In this document: positions 27,264 through 27,367 of the stretch, piece after piece | How positions within the stretch are numbered: the first letter of the stretch is position 1 | Layout: each line of letters opens with the position of its first letter | Source of the DNA: a virus | Virus record (IMG/VR): IMGVR_UViG_3300031772_001395 | Coordinates: 1-27,367 of that record | Direction: 5' to 3' (one strand) | DNA length: 27,367 nt | The notes under the pieces: model-generated | What the model was told of the DNA's origin: nothing | What the model saw: only the letters and a program-made list of their open reading frames with translations | The model's database searches: none | Position numbers and translations under genes: made by a program

Positions 27264-27367
27264 CTACTTTGCTACCTTGTGATATACCTTGTTTGCATCT
27301 ACTGTGAACGCACCAGTTGTGACCAGTCCTTCTACAAAGGAGTTGTCTAGTATGCTGCGCTGTGCAT
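27264..27367 (-). CDS. C-terminal end of an unknown gene upstream of the structured element (partial)
   Basis: Reading the minus strand from the right edge, one frame gives 33 residues, ending DNSFVEGLVTTGAFTVDAN then KVYHKVAK and a TAG at 27264-27266, with ordinary phage-like codon use. The frame read from the terminal base stops after six codons. A third frame is also open but has an atypical Arg/Cys-rich product. The function is unknown. The stop lies 8 nt before the folded element and about 100 nt before the next start, so this gene and the nuclease probably share a transcript. Replication genes missing from the window (helicase, primase, single-strand binding protein) may lie beyond this edge. 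Confidence 0.5.
   Translation of the reverse strand, partial: AQRSILDNSFVEGLVTTGAFTVDANKVYHKVAK

Overview
The window is part of the genome of a tailed double-stranded DNA bacteriophage (Caudoviricetes). Structural genes fill the left three quarters on the plus strand (terminase to holin-like genes, up to about 20520). A replication and recombination block fills the right quarter on the minus strand (20513 to the end). Both runs continue past the window edges. The structural set has a portal, scaffold, capsid, a very large probable ejection protein, a tail hub and a connector-like protein, but no recognisable tape measure, tail tube or sheath. This suggests a short-tailed (podovirus-like) virion, which is an inference. 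Strong AGGAGG-type ribosome sites, ATG/GTG/TTG starts and a near-consensus sigma70-type promoter indicate a bacterial host. The host itself cannot be named from the sequence. Arginine is mostly AGA/AGG, CpG looks scarce, and GATC is almost absent.

Plus strand, in order: end of an unknown gene; large terminase; a 38-codon basic ORF; portal; a 57-aa one-helix membrane protein; an HNH homing-type endonuclease; a 2042-aa virion protein with an embedded GNAT acetyltransferase-like domain; a strong promoter; scaffold; major capsid protein; probable decoration protein; a GNRA-capped hairpin; four small genes; an 869-aa tail hub split by a probable beta-propeller; a small tail protein; an Mtd-N-type fibre protein; a connector-like protein with six 28-residue repeats; and a lysis-like cluster of two small membrane proteins flanking a metallophosphoesterase. 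No endolysin is recognised.

Minus strand, in transcription order (right to left): end of an unknown gene; a compact 81-nt structured element with possible pseudoknots; a Cas4/RecB-like Fe-S nuclease; a RecA/Sak4-like ATPase; an ERCC4-type nuclease with a helix-hairpin-helix tail; three small zinc-ribbon-like proteins (one of only 55 aa); a DNA methyltransferase; a family A DNA polymerase interrupted by a 309-aa intein in its exonuclease site; and a small Cys/His protein. Most genes in this block overlap or abut, so it is probably one operon coupling DNA synthesis to strand-annealing recombination.

The observations most worth following up are the structured element at 27175-27255, the near-total loss of GATC (one site read in 27 kb), the acetyltransferase-like domain inside a probable injected protein, the intein at Exo II of a polymerase with an altered motif A, the propeller inserted in the tail hub, and the 28-residue repeat array.
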